DNA of 64,000 nt from Chthonomonas sp035294505 (lineage in GTDB: Bacteria > Armatimonadota > Chthonomonadetes > Chthonomonadales > Chthonomonadaceae): the NCBI RefSeq assembly GCF_035294505.1, contig NZ_DATGKU010000182.1:32900-96899 (forward strand), in the 5' to 3' direction. The notes under the pieces were generated by a model. It was not told the DNA's origin. It made no database searches and saw only the letters and a program-made list of their open reading frames with translations. The position numbers and the translations under genes are program-made. Numbering within the stretch: the first letter of the stretch is position 1; every line of letters starts with the position of its first letter. Shown here one piece after another: positions 1 to 11,800 of this stretch.

Positions 1-828
1 CTTGATGTGCGCATCGAGGCCCTGCTTTATGCCCAAAACCGCTCTTTCTTCGTGATCCCCGGCTACGCTTTCAACCCGGATGCCAACGATTCTCGCTCGG
101 CCTATCTGGCGCGCAACAATGTGCGTGTCTCCTATAACGCGCAAGATATCGCGGATTTGGCCAATGCAACGCCCTCGGCCGAACGCGCCTCGAAGGATGT
201 GTTTCCCTTCTACGATGAGCCGCCCGACGTGCGCATCACCATTTGGGGAGCGATAGCGGAGAACTATACGGCCTCGGAGGGCGATCAGGCTGCCTGGATG
301 CATCGCTGGGGCTATATCCCGCAATATTACGGCTCGACGGCCTACTACCAGAACACGGCGGCACGCGTGCAGGTGCCCGACGACCACCTCTATAATAGAG
401 ATTTCGACGACCCGAACGCGCCCTTTGAAGGCTACGATCCGGGACAGGATAATACCATAGACTACCGTACCCCACTGGAACAACAGAACGCCAACTACCT
501 GCAAAACGTCACCGCCAATCCGGCATTGGCCATTACCAACGGCCTGCGCTACGAGTACGCGCCGATCTTGGCCATGCCCTACTATCGTGCTACCGACCTT
601 ACTTTGGCCAACTCGGCGCTTCTGCGGCGACAGAGAGCCTTGCGGGTGAATATCATACAAACAACGGGAGCCGACGGCACGTCCTATACCTTCGTTCAGA
701 CATTGCCGCCGATACCCGATCTGCCTGTGTGCCCGAACTATCTTTACGCGGGTGAGAACTCGGCACGGATAGGCATCGATCCGACGGATAGCGATAACTT
801 GACTTCCCTAACCGCTTTTGGAGGATAG
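1..828 (+). CDS. C-terminal part of a large, probably surface-associated protein (5' end outside window)
   Basis: The frame is open from base 1 and ends with TAG at 826-828, so the visible 275 codons are the tail of a longer protein. The sequence is rich in Tyr, Asn, Pro and Ala and has almost no charged helical stretches, as in extracellular beta-rich proteins. The segment around the F-F-V-I-P-G-Y motif, and a later one reading G-A-I-A-E-N, recall the C-terminal regions of large pilus-associated (PilX/DUF4900-like) proteins of Armatimonadota. That resemblance is from memory and is weak. The next gene starts within 60 bases in the same direction, so it is the first visible gene of a three-gene operon. 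Function unknown. Confidence 0.7.
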   Translation, partial: LDVRIEALLYAQNRSFFVIPGYAFNPDANDSRSAYLARNNVRVSYNAQDIADLANATPSAERASKDVFPFYDEPPDVRITIWGAIAENYTASEGDQAAWMHRWGYIPQYYGSTAYYQNTAARVQVPDDHLYNRDFDDPNAPFEGYDPGQDNTIDYRTPLEQQNANYLQNVTANPALAITNGLRYEYAPILAMPYYRATDLTLANSALLRRQRALRVNIIQTTGADGTSYTFVQTLPPIPDLPVCPNYLYAGENSARIGIDPTDSDNLTSLTAFGG

Positions 829-882
829 GTGGTTGCCATGCGCACCGAAGAGGGCATTGTGTTCGATAAGGATAAACCGACT

Positions 883-3800
883 ATGAGACACAAGATATCT
901 CCGCTACAACACGTTTTATGGATGGGGCTGGCTCTGGGGATATTAGGCCTTATCTTGTCTTGTCCGAAGGCGTTCGCCGATGCGACACGCTACACCACAC
1001 AGACCCGGCAGATCAAGGCGTGTGTGCTTGTCTCCAACGCGACTTCGCGGGTGGTGAACGGGCAGGTCGTCAAGAACGATCCGGTTCCTTATCTCTTCTA
1101 TGCCCTCGATGCGCGTACCGACTATAAACCGGCGGGTTGGCAGTTCGTAAACCCCTTAGCCCCCTCCACAATTACTCAAGACATTTATAACCGCTGGTTG
1201 GCGCGGCAGATCAATTCCGACCCGGCCTTCCAAAACGGCACACCCCAGTCGCTTATCTTTCGTGTGGGAGCGCCGGTTAGCAAAAATATGGGCGCCTATT
1301 GGGAGGAAGACCTCGACACGATAAGCCAGCAGGCGCTCGACAGCTACGACATCGCGTTTCTCCCTCTGCAAGGTAGCCGATTGGGGGCGGGAACCATTCA
1401 ATTCGATGAAAACGAGGTCGAGAAACTCCGCCAGTTCGTCGATTCGGGCGGCATCCTTTGGATAGAGAACGATGGAGCTGCCGGCATCACTTCGGACGGC
1501 GGCAACTTCCTGTTTCCGTTGCAACTGGCTTCTGCAACAGATAGCCCTGGATTTAATATCCTGCAGCCCCTATCCACCCTTTTCAACGATCCCTACCCGA
1601 TCTCTTTGGCGGATACGGCGAACTTCGCACATACGTTTAGCGGCAACATTTTCGTTGCCTTGAGCGGAGGGCTTATTAACTCCACTTTTGTTGACCCCAC
1701 TATAATGACCCCGATATTGGGCACCTCGGCTCCGTTTGTCTATGCGGGCAACTATGGGGCCGGCCATATTCTGCTTTCAAGTGTTGGCATCGCGGCGGCG
1801 ATCAATGCCGCTCTGGGCGCCCCAAATCCGATCAATGTTACCGGCAGCGCCAATGATGGTGCCGTGAGCGGAGATACCGTGATCGCCGTTCCCACCACAC
1901 CGCTTAAGTTTGCCTACAATGTGGCCGCATGGACAGGAGCGATGCCGGCAGCGAATGCCAACTCCCATCGCGATTCGTCCACTCAAGAGATCATCGGAGC
2001 GAACTTAGAAACGGCCTGGTCTACCGTGCCTCTGAACAATCCTCCCAACCCAGGCTCCGGTGTAGCCATTGACCAGAACGTTGCCGCCTATGTAGACGGA
2101 AATAACGGACTTCATGTTTATAACTTGCATCCGGGGCAGGCCTTAACAGGTTATTCCCTTTTTTCGGATAACGGAATTCCCGACTTCGTGTATGGCACCC
2201 CTTACGATGAGATATGGAATACCTTTTTAGGTGCCAATGGCCGCTACTCTACGCCCCTGTTGGCATCGGTAACGAATCCGGCCAATGGCCAAACGGTAGA
2301 AGTATGCGCCGTTACCAACTCTTTGGGGGTGACCGGGGTGTTTAACGCGCTGCCCGGTTTCCCCGGCCCTCTGCAATCCACATCGCCGTTGCTGTTTCAG
2401 GTAGGGCAGGCCGGGCAGGCCAATGCGGCTATTGACGACACGGCCTCGCTGCTCGATCCACTGCCGGTTCCCGGCCCTGCCTACGCCGGAGGAGTGCTAT
2501 TTGCGCCGGTTTATGACAACGCCAACAACGATGCCGGCCATGCCTGGCATGTGGTGGCCGTAGACCTGCTCGGATCGATTGCAGCGGGGCAGACCGTCAA
2601 CGCCTTTTCTAACAACGCCAATGGAGTGGCTCCGTCCGTGAATCCGAGCGCTTTGGCCAACGGATTGAGCGACCTTGTGGGGCCGCTGACGGTTGGGTGG
2701 GTGCCCGACCAACAGACGGGGGCGGAGGACGAGGTGGTCTATGCGGCGGCCCAAGCCGAGCCGAACGGAACGCCTGCGTCGCAAGGGCAATTGGTAGGGC
2801 TTTGGTTTGCAACCAAAAATGAGCCTTTGCAGCCGGTAGACCAACCTCAGAATGGGCTTAATTATAAATTTGAACCGCATGGAGCGCGCGCCTGGGTGCC
2901 ATGGTACCTTACACCGCCGAGCGGTGCCAACACGCTCGACTTGACACCGGTAGTGCACGTTACCGAGACCGATACGAATACCGGTAATGTGATAGATGTG
3001 AAAACCTATCACCTAAGCGATGGGGTCTTTACGGTAAGCTACAATGGACCTCCGCCACCTGACGGAACCGGATCGCCAAGCGGGCACCAGATCGTGGTGA
3101 CTTTCAATGCGAACAACGGGATTTTGCTAAACGATACCACGAACCATATCGTTCGCACGGTCAGCGTGGACTACACACTTGATTGGCCGGGAGATGCGAT
3201 CAACGGGATAAGCCCAAGCCAACAAGATATGCAGCTCGTCGTGCAGCGAAGAACGTTTACGCTCTATCCGGAAAGCTCCGTCTCCTCTCCACACTATCTT
3301 ATCGGAGGGGCTGTACTCGATGACCAAGGAGCGGCCCTCTTTGCTTCCTCACCGCAGGGCCTTACGGATAAAGTGATGCAGCCGGGCACGGTGCTGCCAG
3401 ATCGTATTTATAGCGTTACCGGCCAATACTCGACGTTGAGCGGCCCCGCCTCCGGGCAGGTGGTTAACTGGATGTTCTCGCCTATGTATGGCGGCACTTT
3501 CGACGGCAACACCATTCGCCCGAGGCTGGTCTATACCGATCCAACCACCAATGCTCAGGTTCCTATGGTGCAGTTTCGTGTGGTGGGGCAGCCTGCACTT
3601 CTGAACGGCACGGTCTATGTGGTTGGAGTGGCCGCGGATGCCAATGGGGATAAGTTTACGGCTATCCTTGCGCTCAACAGCCAGATCAACCCCGTGGTGC
3701 CGTTGAACCCACCGATCCTGTACAAAACGTCGCCGACCGCCGCACCGGTTCAATTGGCCGTTCAACAGCCCGATTTTGTGAACTCCACCACCTCGCCCGC

Positions 3801-5811
3801 CTATATCACCTTGCCGGCCGGTACCGGCTACGCTCTGGATACGCAGACAGATGCCCAGACGGGGCAGGTTTTTGCCACGGCCATCCATATCCTGAATATG
3901 CGCCCGATCAACGGCATTGATGCCTTTAACACAGCACTGCCCATCTTCATCTCGTTGGGCAATACAGGGGTGCGTCAGGCGATTTATGGCAGTAACGGCT
4001 TCGGGCCGCTCGATAACTTGGCCTGGTACCTGCTTATTCCCAATTTCGGTGCTCAGGCCACTCCGCTCCCTGCCTCAGGGCCAACGGTTGCTGCGCAAAC
4101 GCTCTACTATGGTACGGTAGATGGGCACATTGCTGCCGTAGATTTAAACGCCGCCCAGCAAGGCAAAATCAGCGTTCATGTAATAACTACTCTCACCAAT
4201 CCAAACAATGGAAGCCCGCTTATCCAGGTTATGATCAATCCTCCGGCAGCAGCGCAGGGCATTGTGGCTGTGGGGTCGGGAGCCGGTATCGCCGCTTTAA
4301 ACAATCAGTTGACGGTGATCGCCGATGCCAATCGCATTTTGGAAGTAGATGCCGGCGGGAGCGCCGTTTGGAGCCTAAATACTACCAAAGCGGTTTCCAC
4401 AAACGGAAACACGGTCAGTGTTGTGAGGGTGCCTTTCCGGCAACCGTCCTCTATTAGTCTGTTCGGGCAAGGGAACTACGTAGTGGCCGATTCGGGCAAC
4501 AATCGCGTCGTCGTATTCGACCCATCGGGCACCGTGCTGCAAGAGATAACGGCTTTTAACAACGATATACAGGCCCTCCGCCCTGGAGAACCCCTTGCCC
4601 TCAATCATCCCGCCGATGCCCAAATCTATACCGATAGCCAAACCAACGGCACCATTACTATCCTGAGCCGACTCACAGGGGTTACTTACACCTACACCGG
4701 CCCCTACTATGCCGTTCACTACGTGATCGCCGATGCCGGAAATTACCGTGCCATCGAGGTTGTGGATGTGTTCAATCCAAATACGGGGCAATACATCCAG
4801 CTAACACCGAACAACCCGAACTATCCGCCGGTTACCATGTACCATCAAGTGATCTTTACCACCCGCTCGTTAGGGGAACAAAACGGAAGTTTTCGCTATC
4901 GAACTATACAGCAGTTTGTAGACCCAACCAATCCGAACCAGATTGACATGGTGGCTGCGGTGAGCGATGTGAGCTTGTCAACGGTTTCCGGTGGACAGAC
5001 GGTGGCGGATTCCTTGAGAAATCAAGAGGGGCTAGGAGGCGCCTTAATGATCTTGTCGCGCTACAACTATTTTGGTCCGAACGGGGATACCGATGGAAAT
5101 GTGATCGCCTCCATCAGCCAGCTTAAACTCTATAACGCACAGGGGCAGTTCGTCGCCTATGTGCCGGTGAACAATCCGGTCTACTTCCATGCCTTCCCCT
5201 ATACCGATCCGAAAACGGGTAATCGCACCATTCGCTATCTGTTAGCAGATAATGCCGGCTGCTACGAGTTGGCACCGGATGCCGATGGAAAAAATCTCGA
5301 TATCGTTTGGCAGCTTACCGATGCGGATTACTACCACCTCACGGGGCGCCATCTCTATGCCGTAAGCATTCAGCGCCTTCCGCAAGCCGACTATAGCTCT
5401 GTGTTGGGGCAGTTCGTGCCGCATTATCTCATTACCAATGCTTACACCGGCCCGGACAACGTTGGAAACTACCCCAATGTGAGAGAAGGTGAGGTGCATG
5501 GAGAGGTCTTTGAGATACGTGGGATAGACTATTATACGACGGCAACAGGGCCAAACGGTACCTATAACGGATATCAAAATGCAGGAACGCTCTATGCTCC
5601 AGGCCCCGGACCGGCACCTTTCCAAAATCAAACGCTGTTGCTTGGCAACCCAAACAGCTGCATCGTGCGTATGGTGCCGCATGAGACCTTAATCCAGACG
5701 GATGCGGCAGGGAACCTGCTGCAACTGCCTATTTTGCGCAGTATAAGCTTTACAGGCAGCGATGCTTCAAGCTTTACGTTACAAGATCCAAAAGCAAGTC
5801 TTCAGCCTTAG
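883..5811 (+). CDS. Giant exported protein with GATase-like N-terminus and beta-propeller/NHL repeats
   Basis: From ATG 883 the protein has about 1642 residues. It opens with M-R-H-K, a hydrophobic core and an A-F-A/D cleavage site, a clear Sec signal peptide, and AAGGA at 868-872 precedes this start. In-frame GTG 829 and ATG 838 lie upstream, with GGAGG overlapping the previous stop region, so the start is not settled. Near 1330-1480 a segment (F-L-P-L-Q-G-S-R then S-G-G-I-L-W-I-E-N-D) looks like the glutamine-amidotransferase-like fold found in secreted DUF4159-type proteins. Around 4450-4560 an NHL-type repeat is readable (V-A-D-S-G-N-N-R-V-V-V-F-D). The rest resembles PQQ/YVTN propeller blades. 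No catalytic residues were recognised, so a structural or adhesive role is inferred. It is followed 22 bases later by an even larger exported protein. Confidence 0.75.
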   Translation: MRHKISPLQHVLWMGLALGILGLILSCPKAFADATRYTTQTRQIKACVLVSNATSRVVNGQVVKNDPVPYLFYALDARTDYKPAGWQFVNPLAPSTITQDIYNRWLARQINSDPAFQNGTPQSLIFRVGAPVSKNMGAYWEEDLDTISQQALDSYDIAFLPLQGSRLGAGTIQFDENEVEKLRQFVDSGGILWIENDGAAGITSDGGNFLFPLQLASATDSPGFNILQPLSTLFNDPYPISLADTANFAHTFSGNIFVALSGGLINSTFVDPTIMTPILGTSAPFVYAGNYGAGHILLSSVGIAAAINAALGAPNPINVTGSANDGAVSGDTVIAVPTTPLKFAYNVAAWTGAMPAANANSHRDSSTQEIIGANLETAWSTVPLNNPPNPGSGVAIDQNVAAYVDGNNGLHVYNLHPGQALTGYSLFSDNGIPDFVYGTPYDEIWNTFLGANGRYSTPLLASVTNPANGQTVEVCAVTNSLGVTGVFNALPGFPGPLQSTSPLLFQVGQAGQANAAIDDTASLLDPLPVPGPAYAGGVLFAPVYDNANNDAGHAWHVVAVDLLGSIAAGQTVNAFSNNANGVAPSVNPSALANGLSDLVGPLTVGWVPDQQTGAEDEVVYAAAQAEPNGTPASQGQLVGLWFATKNEPLQPVDQPQNGLNYKFEPHGARAWVPWYLTPPSGANTLDLTPVVHVTETDTNTGNVIDVKTYHLSDGVFTVSYNGPPPPDGTGSPSGHQIVVTFNANNGILLNDTTNHIVRTVSVDYTLDWPGDAINGISPSQQDMQLVVQRRTFTLYPESSVSSPHYLIGGAVLDDQGAALFASSPQGLTDKVMQPGTVLPDRIYSVTGQYSTLSGPASGQVVNWMFSPMYGGTFDGNTIRPRLVYTDPTTNAQVPMVQFRVVGQPALLNGTVYVVGVAADANGDKFTAILALNSQINPVVPLNPPILYKTSPTAAPVQLAVQQPDFVNSTTSPAYITLPAGTGYALDTQTDAQTGQVFATAIHILNMRPINGIDAFNTALPIFISLGNTGVRQAIYGSNGFGPLDNLAWYLLIPNFGAQATPLPASGPTVAAQTLYYGTVDGHIAAVDLNAAQQGKISVHVITTLTNPNNGSPLIQVMINPPAAAQGIVAVGSGAGIAALNNQLTVIADANRILEVDAGGSAVWSLNTTKAVSTNGNTVSVVRVPFRQPSSISLFGQGNYVVADSGNNRVVVFDPSGTVLQEITAFNNDIQALRPGEPLALNHPADAQIYTDSQTNGTITILSRLTGVTYTYTGPYYAVHYVIADAGNYRAIEVVDVFNPNTGQYIQLTPNNPNYPPVTMYHQVIFTTRSLGEQNGSFRYRTIQQFVDPTNPNQIDMVAAVSDVSLSTVSGGQTVADSLRNQEGLGGALMILSRYNYFGPNGDTDGNVIASISQLKLYNAQGQFVAYVPVNNPVYFHAFPYTDPKTGNRTIRYLLADNAGCYELAPDADGKNLDIVWQLTDADYYHLTGRHLYAVSIQRLPQADYSSVLGQFVPHYLITNAYTGPDNVGNYPNVREGEVHGEVFEIRGIDYYTTATGPNGTYNGYQNAGTLYAPGPGPAPFQNQTLLLGNPNSCIVRMVPHETLIQTDAAGNLLQLPILRSISFTGSDASSFTLQDPKASLQP

Positions 5812-5833
5812 GAAAAAGATGAGGGAACGAGAG

Positions 5834-8800
5834 ATGAGGCACAAGAGTGCGCTCTCCTTTGGGATAATATCGCTGTGTGGATTGCTCCTCGCTTTCGCGG
5901 CGATGGGGGCACAAGCTCAGTTCGCCTTTACCAACGACGACTGGACGCTAGACCGTGGCGCGCTAACGCTGGATGCAAATAGCAATGGGCTTGCGCTGCG
6001 TCAAGGCTACAACAACTTCACCGATCCGGGTAATCAACCCGGTGAGGGACTGCCTCGGTGGGTATGGCCGACCGCCGCAGACCTGCTCGGCGCACAGAAT
6101 GGGAGTTCAAACCAGACCTCAAGCGTCTCCGCTCTTAATCCCATCATCGTGGATAACCCCCCTGGATTTCAGGGAAATAAAGAGATTTTTGATCCTAACG
6201 TCACCCAGAACGCCCTCTCGGTGTGGAATACGAACGTTTTTACCGTTCCACCCATAGCGCAACGAGTGCCACAGGCCGGCTTCTCTTTTGGAACCGACCC
6301 CACCGATCCCAACAACTTCGACTACGGCATCGCCACGACGCAGCCGGTTACGATTACCTACACCGACTCGAACGGCAACCCGGTGACGGCAACAACCGAC
6401 CAGCTGACCCAACTGCCGTATGTGCCTCCTCAGCTCTATGCTGCGGTGAACAACGTACTCAACAATGCCCAGCCGGTAGCCCAATGGACGATGGGAAACC
6501 CCATACTGCCCACTTCCCTACAGGGGGTTACCCTTAACTATACCGTGTCCATCTGGTCTCCAGGAGATGGTACCTTAGATGCCAATGGCGTCCCTCATCC
6601 CGATCTAAAACATGCTTTTGTGCGGGTAAGTTGGTTTCACACGGTTAACGGAAATACGATCAACAACACCGGCACTCCTGGCGGAGGCGGTGTTTACGAT
6701 GTGGTCAACAGCCGTATCTACATGGTAGACCTCTCTGGCGGGCCGGGCTGGCGCGTTATCGGCCCTTATGCGGCTTCTAGCACCACATCGGCGACGCCGG
6801 CCGTCTTTCCTTATAACAGCAACGACCCCACCAGCCAGATCGTGGTGACCCTTTACGTGCTCACCCCAGATAATCCCAACGATACCTCTCTCTATCTTCA
6901 TCCGCCCTACATCACCGCCGACGCCGTGGAGTTTGTGCCGCTTGGCATCGCCAACACGGGGAATAATGGCGGCGCCATCGCGCAGTCTCCTCTAGGCCCC
7001 ATCAGCGCTCAAGGACGTGTTCTTGCTCCGGTGGTTGGTAGCAACAGAGTGGTTACCAACCCTAACGACCCGGAGTTTGGAAAAACCGTTTACTACGTGG
7101 CACGTGAAGAGACGATTGCGAACACACCACCCACGACGCCGGTAGACCCAACGCAGACACCCCTAACACCCGGCAACGATGCTTACACCACCTTCACCGT
7201 GCCGGTATTCTACTGCCTGAACAATGAAGACGGCATTCAGATTGTAAACGGCCAGCCTCAAGAGCTGCCCTCCAAAACCCGTGTGCGCTGGCGCTATGTG
7301 GCGCTGCCAGATGCGGGGACGGGTACCTGCACGGCCTCTCCTTTGCTTGCCAACGTGCGCTGCCGTGACGGCAAGGTTCGCCCAATGGTCTACTTTGTGA
7401 CCACCGCAGCCGGTGGAACTTTAGGGCATATCTATGCGCTGGACCCGGTTGGAAATAACCCCTTCGGCCCAGACCCCGGCGATCTGTCCACCCGCACCAC
7501 AACGGCCTATTGGGTCTATCCGTCGGTGCGACCCCTGTTGGGAACGGCCAATGAGCCACCGAATGCCCCGGCTCAGTGGGAGGACCCCAACTTTAGCCTT
7601 CCGGCAAATACGGGTACTTTTAGCCGTACCGGCTATCCAACCTTTAGCTTCGGGCCGGATCAACCTACCGATTCGGGCGGCCACCTCATCTACGACGGAG
7701 ATATTATTCCCAATCCCAATACGGCTGCGGCAGCCACGACTCCCTATATTGTGCGAAACGACACGCTGCTCACCATGACGGGAATGACATGGACGCCTAC
7801 GCTGGTGGACGACCCTGATAACCCGAATGGGCCCCAACTGTTGATCGTAACCGCACAAGGCTCGGACAGTGGACATGGGCGTGTTTATGCTTTCGATGCC
7901 GGAGGGCGCGGAGATTTCGGCACCATTAATGTGAATAATCAGCAGTTGGCTGTTGCGGGGACGACCCAACGAATCTGGACATGGCCGCGCTTCGGCGCCG
8001 ATACCTTCCATAGGGTGAACACACCGAGCGCCACCGGTGGCTTCAATATGGCCGACAACTTTAGCGACGAGCCGCAGATCGGGTTCCTTGCCGGGTCCCC
8101 TATGTACGACCCGAACTATGCCGGAGGAACTGCCGAGAAGCCTTTGATCGTGGGCACTTCGGATGGCTATGTCTACGCCATCCTCGCCCATCACGACGTC
8201 ATCACCAACGTAAACGGCAACCAAGTAACCTACGATAATACGAAGCGGCTCTACTGGACCTATCCTTCTACGGCTGGCCCTGGGTTGGGGGCGGCACCCA
8301 GCACCGTTGCCTTCTACCAACCCACAGGCTCCAATAATCGCTATCTGGTTTTCACCTGCGACACTCCCGATGGAGGCGGACGGGTCTACACGCTTCCTGA
8401 AGCGACACCCAATGGGCAGACCGTGCCCTTTACAAATCAATTAACGTGGGTCTTTCCTCCTACGCCCAATCCACCCTATCCGAACCCTAATAATCCCAAT
8501 GGAACGGCGCCATTTGTGCCCGGTTTTGGGGGCAATGCGCCCGTTCCGGTAAACAGCGGTCTGCTTCCACAGGGAACTTTGCCTTCCGACGTGATCTACG
8601 TGGTGCAGAGCGACGGCACGGTAGATGGCATACAGGTAGACGCCAACGGCTTGAATCCACAGCTCTATGCCACAAACATTCCTCAATCGGGTTTCGTCTT
8701 TTCCTCGCCGATCATAGCCCAACTTCAGGCCGATCCTACGCAGGGGCTGCTAGACGGCACTACCTTAAGCTACAACGTGGCGTATCCTTGTCTCGTCTAT

Positions 8801-11800
8801 CCAGACGATACGGGCAACTTCTATGGCGTAGGCCTCCAAGTCTACAATGCTGGCAACGGGAATAGCTATTTGCCGTTGATATGGAATCCACCGGCCACAA
8901 CATTGAACGCTCGTACGGCAGGTGCCGCTTTAGTGAACGGATATATTGTAGAGGGAGACCTTGGGGGACAGGTAACGGCCTATAATGGCAACACGATAGT
9001 CGTCCCACCTTCAGAGCTTGTGGGAGGAGGTCAAAACCAACGCAATCCAAATCTGTTGGTGGATATTCGCGGTGTTGACTACTATGCACAGAACGTTTGG
9101 AGCACCTTCTGGCCGCATGGAACCACAGGAACGCCCTTCAGTGCGAACCCCATACCAGGCCAAGTGCCCGATGGTACCAATGCCATTGCACTAGACTGGG
9201 GTGACCATCTCTATGTGGCGGCGTGGGGCGTGTACCATGCCGACCCAACGGGGCAGACGCCGAGAATCTCCGTCACTTTCCAGATCGTGTTGCCGCGTAA
9301 CAATAAGACTATCACTATTCAGGTGCCTGCGACAATGGCCAACGGTCAGCCGGCTGGTTGGCCCGGAGATCCGGGATCACAGAATCAACAGTTTACAATC
9401 GGCAACTTTACTGGGAGTGCGCAATATGTTTTTCCATGGGTCGCTACAGCCGATATCCCTATGATTCCCGATGCTAACAATCCTATGCCGCCTGGACTAT
9501 CGGGCTATCGTGTACGGGCAAGCGCCCGCATAGTGGAGACAATCTCTAACAATGGGCAGCCCCAAAACTATGCTTTCAATACGCCTTCGTTGTATGCGGG
9601 ACAGCGCAGCCAGGGAATTTTGCCTAACAATACACGCCAAAGCCCGCCCACCGGTACTCCTCGAAATATCTACATTGCCAATCCGTTGGCGCTTACTGTT
9701 GCCGGTACAAACCCATCTGGTTCTGGAAGTGCCGACCAAACCGGCAACAACATCTTCAACATCATCGGGTGGGCACCGCCCATCAATAACCCCTCGGGTA
9801 CTCCGATTAACGATATTGGGGAGCTATTGGGGAATGGCGCTCAGACGGGCTGGCTAGGCCACTATGGCGTGAAGTCGCTCTTTGCTCCGCTCGATATGGC
9901 CGTAGATGGCAACAGCGTGCAGTATCGCGGCATAGACACAAATGGCAACCGGGTACCGGCGTTCTATGTGGAAGACAGAAGCCACTATACGAATGCAACT
10001 GGTAATACATTACAAGTCGTTATACGTGTCCCTTCTCTGACTTGGTGGGGAGGCCCTAGTTCGGTGATGAACCCGCTGCCTTGGGAGCAGCTTCCCGGCG
10101 ATGGCACAAGCACGCCGGACTATCCGGCCATTGCTGCCAATAACGTTTCCATTGTAGGGCAAGATGGTGGAGATGCGACCCGTGCCCCAATAACACTACT
10201 TAACACACCGGAGCAGTTGAACCTTACGGTGAACGTGCCGAAGTACCAGCCGGCCAATGTGAACCGCGGCATCGTTCAGACCGCCTTCGGGAATTTCGGC
10301 GACTCGTTTACGAATGAGGCGGGGCAGGTGCTCGGAGCGCTCGGTTCGCCGGTGCTCGGTCCTATACAGACAGCCAATCGCGGACTTCCTCCTTCCGTTC
10401 CCGCCCCGAGTACCTACCCCGCCTTGGGATATGTTGCACCGCAAATACGCATTTATGTGGAGCTTCCTGGCCAGCGGACGCCGGATGTTCCTTATACCGG
10501 CTACAATAGGTTGGATGAACAGACGGCTTATCGCCAGTTCAACCTTGGCATGTGCGTGGCGCCTTCGTTCCGCCTCCACGTGGAGGGCGCTGCCCTCGAT
10601 TTCGGCAACGTGCCGGCAGGCACGGGCTACTCGCCGGTCAACAATAACGGTGTGCATAGCGTTCCGTTTGCCCCAACGGGGACGGCACCCTACGATCCCA
10701 ATAAGCCCAATAACTCCCTACCTAAGGTCTCACCGTGGGACGATCCGAAGCAATACGGCGAGTTTTTCCAACCTTTCACCTTGATGAGCGACAGCAACGT
10801 GAACCTGGTGGATTTGCGCATCGCCACGCTGATCGGGCAGCCCGGCTCTACGTTTAACGCCTCCTCTCTAACACCTGGCCTTGCCCCTTCCACAGGGGCT
10901 GCCGTGGCACAAGGGCTGCAGAGTGATCAGGTGGACCAACTGTTCTCCTCTTGGCTGCTTGCGCCTCCCTTCGGCTCTGCGAACAGCCCCATTCCTACGC
11001 CGGGAACGGGCAACATTGGGATCGTCTCCTCCTTCGACCATCCTTACAACAACGGCCAGGCAAACCTGAGCGATATTGTGTTCTATCCGATCTACAATCC
11101 GTTCTGGACGCCTACCAACGCCCTGCAGCCCTATCCCACGCTGCACAAACCTCTGCCCGGAGATGCGCAGGGCACGGTAGCTACCATCCCCGACGTGCCG
11201 CATGGCTATGTGCCAAGCGGTAACGGTTTGAAACCTCAGCCGCCGAAGCTCGGCATCGCCGTCCCTCTCGGCACACCGGTGGGAACCTACGTGGGAACGG
11301 TTGTGCCCTATGAGGATGAGATGCCGCTGCAGTGGCGAGAATGGCTGGCCGCATCGGGGAGTAACTATGGCAGTAGCGCTTTGGCCGGCAACGATGACGA
11401 TATTCTCAATACCAATGCGGTCGGGCAGGCGCTGGAGGCCTATGCGAATCCGGGCATTCAGGTAAAGGTAACTGTGGTGCCGAACCGCCTTACAGGGGGA
11501 ACCACGCAGGGCAGCTTGAGCCAAATAGATACGGTGGACCTTTTAGCGCCGAACAATTTGGAGAAATCCAGCCCGCGCGCTACTTTGCCCAACGGTTTCA
11601 ACATGCTGCCGGCTGCCATTCTCTATCCTGCTGCCGATAATACCAGCAGCCTGTACCTCTACTGGGCCTCTAACTCATTGCGAGGCAATACGGCTCCTGG
11701 CCCCACAAGTCCATCCGATATTCTCTACAGCTGGCTTACCATGCCCTACCTTAATCTAGGCTCGTTGGGTGGGGTAGGCTACATGAGTTTTGCGCAGTTC

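Noticed and set aside
2497..3012. Long minus-strand open frame inside the giant-protein gene
   Set aside because: It is a shadow of the coding frame, with no ribosome site and no recognisable domain.
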